From NCBI GenBank assembly GCA_013407085.1, contig JACCGJ010000552.1, positions 1-64,000 of the forward strand: a stretch of DNA of 64,000 nucleotides, given 5' to 3'. The stretch's first letter is position 1; each line of letters begins with the position of its first letter. Position numbers and translations under genes: made by a program. Below are positions 60,531 to 64,000 of this stretch, piece after piece. The notes under the pieces are model-generated. The model was not told the DNA's origin, searched no databases, and worked only from the letters and a program-made list of their open reading frames with translations. This DNA comes from Atriophallophorus winterbourni. Lineage: Eukaryota > Platyhelminthes > Trematoda > Plagiorchiida > Microphallidae.

Positions 60531-61759
60531 CACAATTTTATTATGTTGTGGATTTGTGGTGAAAACTATCTTTCAAAATTATAGCCCTACTTGAGAGACC
60601 GCTTAAAAGGTGAGATTATTACCGCTACGCCTGATCGGATCCAAATATAACCAACTAGTATATAAAGGTTACAATATTAATCAGCCCATCGCAAAGTCCT
60701 TTATGCATATATCTATCAAATCTATGAAATAGATCGTATCCGATGGAAAGAACTGGCGTTGAGAACAGATCGGTTGGGCGGCCTAAACAGTTGTTACTCG
60801 TTCCCTCTCAACTGGTCGGGCAAACAAAGCTATTCAAATATGCCAGTCTGGAGAAAGGCTCATAAGCAGTTAATTTCGATCGGTAAACAGGTAGACGGTA
60901 GCCCAGGCAGTACGGCGTGAGACTAAAATAGTGATTGTCGGTGGTTCGAGTCCCACCAGAAGCGTAAGATATGCACTGCTGATGAGCTCAAATAAAAGCA
61001 AAACTGGAGTCCAATGCATCCATTATGGACCGTCGTTATCAACATTGTGAATATTTCGAATGGCTTGGCACGGATGCGTAGTCACAAACATAAAACAACG
61101 AATTCTCCACAAAACACTATGGAATACTGCTGAAGCATCTGTGTGAACGGACATTAAATGTTTAACAAAGCAGTAAGGAGTTTGGAGACGAGCAGATATT
61201 CGCTCGTTATATGAGGTACCAAATGATTTACCTCAGTGATTACAAATCAAAATTGTATCAAATGGAAATGCAAATTATTCAGCCTTCAGGGTATTTCAAC
61301 CTATTCATCCTTTATAAAATAAGGAAAAATAGAAGGAACAATTAAAGTACAAGTCGGAAGAAAACAGTTCTGAGGCATATTGGGGAAGCATTCACATATT
61401 TAATTGCTACGCGTTAATAAAAGTTACCAACGACATAAACTGAATGACGGTAGACTCAAATCATAGCTTGGAACTAATGTGTAGTCAAACTGCGAAGCAA
61501 TCATCACAACAGTTAGATCCGGTGATGCTCACCAGATTTAATCATTGTTAACTTAGCCTGTGTCCGACAAGAAGAGATATGGAGATTTGAACGGTTAAGT
61601 GATTACAACTGCTTAACGTTCCCCACAAGGTTATCATATAATTCTACACAATTGTGTCAGTCCGGAGAAAACATTTATAAGAAGCTCGATCGTAATCAGT
61701 CAAACGATTGTTGCTCAAGCTGCTAGAAGAGGGACTGTAAGCTAATAAAAGCAAAAAAA
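60531..61759. other. no gene recognised apart from a tRNA-like stretch
   Basis: Short frames only. See 60895-60965. Confidence 0.4.
60895..60965 (+). repeat. tRNA-like sequence with box A and box B, probable SINE head
   Basis: Box A-like TAGCCCAGGCAG (60899-60910) and a perfect box B GGTTCGAGTCC (60943-60953) at tRNA-like spacing. The T stem and anticodon arm do not fold cleanly, so I read it as a tRNA-derived SINE or tRNA pseudogene rather than a working tRNA. Confidence 0.4.
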
Positions 61760-62510
61760 GCAGTATCTTAACTTGTAGACGACGCTTTATACAGTGCCTC
61801 CAAGTTGAGCCGTCAAGAGCAAATTATTCCCAATTAGTAGGGTTAATGCCATGAGTTATCATATATCTTTTGCGAACCTATTTGTACCGCAAGTGTAACT
61901 TCCTCAATGCCCGAATTCCTGATTTCTACTCATCATGGAGCAGACCTTTTGGAATACGACCATTTTCCATTATGCACTCATGACCCAACCAGTGTAGGTG
62001 ACGCTGTCGTTGTGAGATAAACAATTCAGCATTCTATACATTGTCTATCCACGATATGTTTAAGATACGGCGGTTCTTTAATGGAAAGCACTCGAGTTTC
62101 GTTAGTGTCTGGCGTGGATGGTCCCGGTTTCGTTGCCGTATAGTAAAGCATTTATGACGCACGCGCCGTATGCCATCATCTTTTTCATCGCAATCTACTT
62201 GCATTTTCCCCAGACATGTGAGTTAAATCGGCGCTGCTCTGTCAATCTGCGTATTAATCTCTGTCTAGCGAAAGGTGCGTCCGTGCAACCGAATATCTTT
62301 GTTAAATCGATAAAAACGCTGTATAATTGCATACGCTGTTCTCCACGCGTTTCTTGAAGTTGTCTAGAGCAGAAGATAATGCCAACGGTTAATATTCCCT
62401 CGTGGAAGCCAAATTGAGATTTGAAGTATACTCTATCAGCTAAATCTTGTAGCCACATCTGTAAAACAGATCTTGATATCGTGGAAGTTATGAGTAAAGA
62501 CTTCACGCTG
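61760..62510 (-). mobile_element. RTE-like LINE, RT and tail with internal deletion, decayed
   Basis: 61760-62210 matches the tail at 17400-17870 (shared CCACGATATGTT, TACGGCGG, ATAGTAAAGCATTTA blocks). 62195-62510 is RT sequence (LADRVYFKSQFGFHEG, RQLQETRGEQRMQLYSVFID, LTKIFG). The part between the RT catalytic site and the tail is deleted. Confidence 0.75.
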
Positions 62511-63099
62511 AGGCAGTTGAAAAAACTAAGGCTGGGGCGAATGCGGTGAACAAGGAGGAAGGGGTGGATAACTCAACACTCTGGCGTCCGGTTCTGCAGC
62601 GGGTAAGAATTAACGTACATAACGCCTTATGGACATGTGGATAGAGCAGGTAAGCTTTTCGATCAGTATACATAGTTCACACCTGCGCCGACAAAAGCAA
62701 TTAAGTGATTATACAGCATGCAGCCTACCAGGATGAGTGTGTGTGACCACGAATTTGCACACGGATTGCGCAGGTTGTCGGTCAGAGGACGTCGTAGGCA
62801 CCTACACACCAAAAACAAGCGATTTGAAGTTTAACACACGTAGGAATTGGATCAATTTGCCTTGATCTCGACTGTTTAACTTATGTAACTTAGGATTGGT
62901 CAGGCGAATGCAATTTAAAACTGAACCCTGTTCGCACTGACACTTTTGCTCTGACGAAGCTTCGGTGACTGGAGCGAAAACTTAAGAAAAATCTGATCTG
63001 ACAGACTCATCGCAAACTTTCTGTACTAGATGAGTTGTCCTTTAATAATCTGAGGTGTATGAAGCACCTATCCATGTTCGCGTCAACAAAGCTGAGTTA
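62511..63099. other. family E copy at about 62880-62990, otherwise nothing
   Basis: Plus strand carries AATTTAAAACTGAACCCTGT and GCTCTGACGAAGCTTCGGTG then GAGCGAAAAC, the family E order. The rest is unrecognised. Confidence 0.5.
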
Positions 63100-64000
63100 C
63101 CAGATGGTATCCACTAAATTATGCTAAATAATCCCGCTCTAGTGCTTACGGAAACTTTATCCAAGCTCATCAATTCATGCTTGAACCTGGGAGTGGTTCA
63201 TAGCCGTAATAGTACCAATACACAAGGGTGTTTTTGCAGGTCAACTCTTGGTATCCATAGACCTGTCAGCATGACTAGCATCGTCTCGACAGTATTGGAC
63301 AAACTACTGCGTGACAAAATCCTTCAGCAGCTTTGTCGGCATTCTCTACTGAGTGTAACTCAACATGGATTTATTATGGGTAAATCCTGCCTGACTTGCC
63401 TTTTTATTTTTCTCAATACTGTCACTAAAAGAATGGATGAATATAAGCCTCTCGAAGCCTTCTACCTAGACATCAGCAAGGATTTCGATTCTGTAAATCA
63501 CAGCTTCTAGAAATTAAGCTATCAGCAAAAGGCATATGGGGTAGTCTACTTGCTTGATAAAAGCCTCCCTTACAGGTGGGACATTCTGAATTCGTGTAGG
63601 ATCTACGCTGTCGAACCAAACCGACGTAATCAGTGGGGTATCCTAAGTGTCGGTACTCGTTTCAATCATATTCCTGATTTTCATTGATGACTTGTCGCAT
63701 GCATTGAAGTTCCCATGCTTCATTTGCGCGGATAATGTGAAGTTTATTGTATCAACGGATAAAGATAACTTGATGCTCGACCTTGAACGGTTCATAAACT
63801 GGTCATACTAGTGAGACCTCCAACTAAACCTTAATAAGATCCAAGTCTTGTCAGCACTGGTTGATAAGATTTCAGTCAAGGTGTCGATTAATTCTCTTAC
63901 TGTTAACGCCATACTGCGCGTTGTTTTTGTGGGTTCTAATTAGGACTGACCTAAAATGGGAATATCAATGTGGCGCTGCAGCTTAACGTGCTCTCAAATT
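63100..64000 (+). mobile_element. CR1-like LINE RT, decayed, runs off the window
   Basis: The frame 63121-63510 carries LGIHRPVSMTSIVSTVLDKL, SVTQHGFIMGKSCLT and EAFYLDISKDFDSVNHSF. Broken frames follow, with remnants of the GVPQGS and FADD regions near 63640 and 63725. Element 5' and 3' ends are not visible. Confidence 0.8.

Noticed and set aside
60980..61005. CTGATGA near 60984 as a hammerhead
   Set aside because: No GAAA at the right distance and no pairing strands.

Overview
The window is eukaryotic nuclear DNA, most likely from a parasitic flatworm. Genes are split into short exons with GT-AG introns of several kilobases. The intergenic and intronic DNA is packed with decayed CR1-like and RTE-like LINEs, a Penelope-like element and a Ty3/Gypsy remnant, a mixture familiar from digenean trematodes. 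The species is an inference; nothing in the sequence names it. About 1 kb (40279-41278) is an assembly gap of exactly 1000 N.

Two protein-coding genes are visible, both on the + strand. The first (five exons, 3306-14409) encodes all but the N-terminal lobe start of a JNK-type MAP kinase. It has the HRD and DFG motifs and the TPY activation loop, and the N-terminal exons lie before the window. The second (five exons, 33789-57778) encodes a zyxin/Ajuba-type LIM protein of about 242 residues. Its exon 2 sits in a 2.7 kb segment present twice, on either side of the gap, and its second LIM domain looks like a fusion of the front of Ajuba LIM2 with the back of LIM3.

Region by region: 1-14409 is JNK exons in introns full of a SINE-like family (A), RTE pieces and an inverted pair of 500-bp repeats (B) flanking the first visible exon. 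14410-33788 is intergenic, with RTE tails, nested Penelope-like repeats (C), a nearly intact CR1 reverse transcriptase (19605-21110), a long unrecognised stretch (22741-26930) and CR1 ORF1/RT remains. 33789-57778 is the LIM gene, whose introns hold Gypsy, RTE, CR1 and Penelope-like remains. 57779-64000 is again LINE debris.

The most interesting non-coding signal is a complete minimal type I hammerhead ribozyme at 55706-55748 next to a Penelope-like GIY-YIG remnant. A dispersed repeat family (C) also carries a hammerhead-like core with the same palindromic ACCGGT stem III, which suggests self-cleaving ribozymes spread through this genome by Penelope-like elements.
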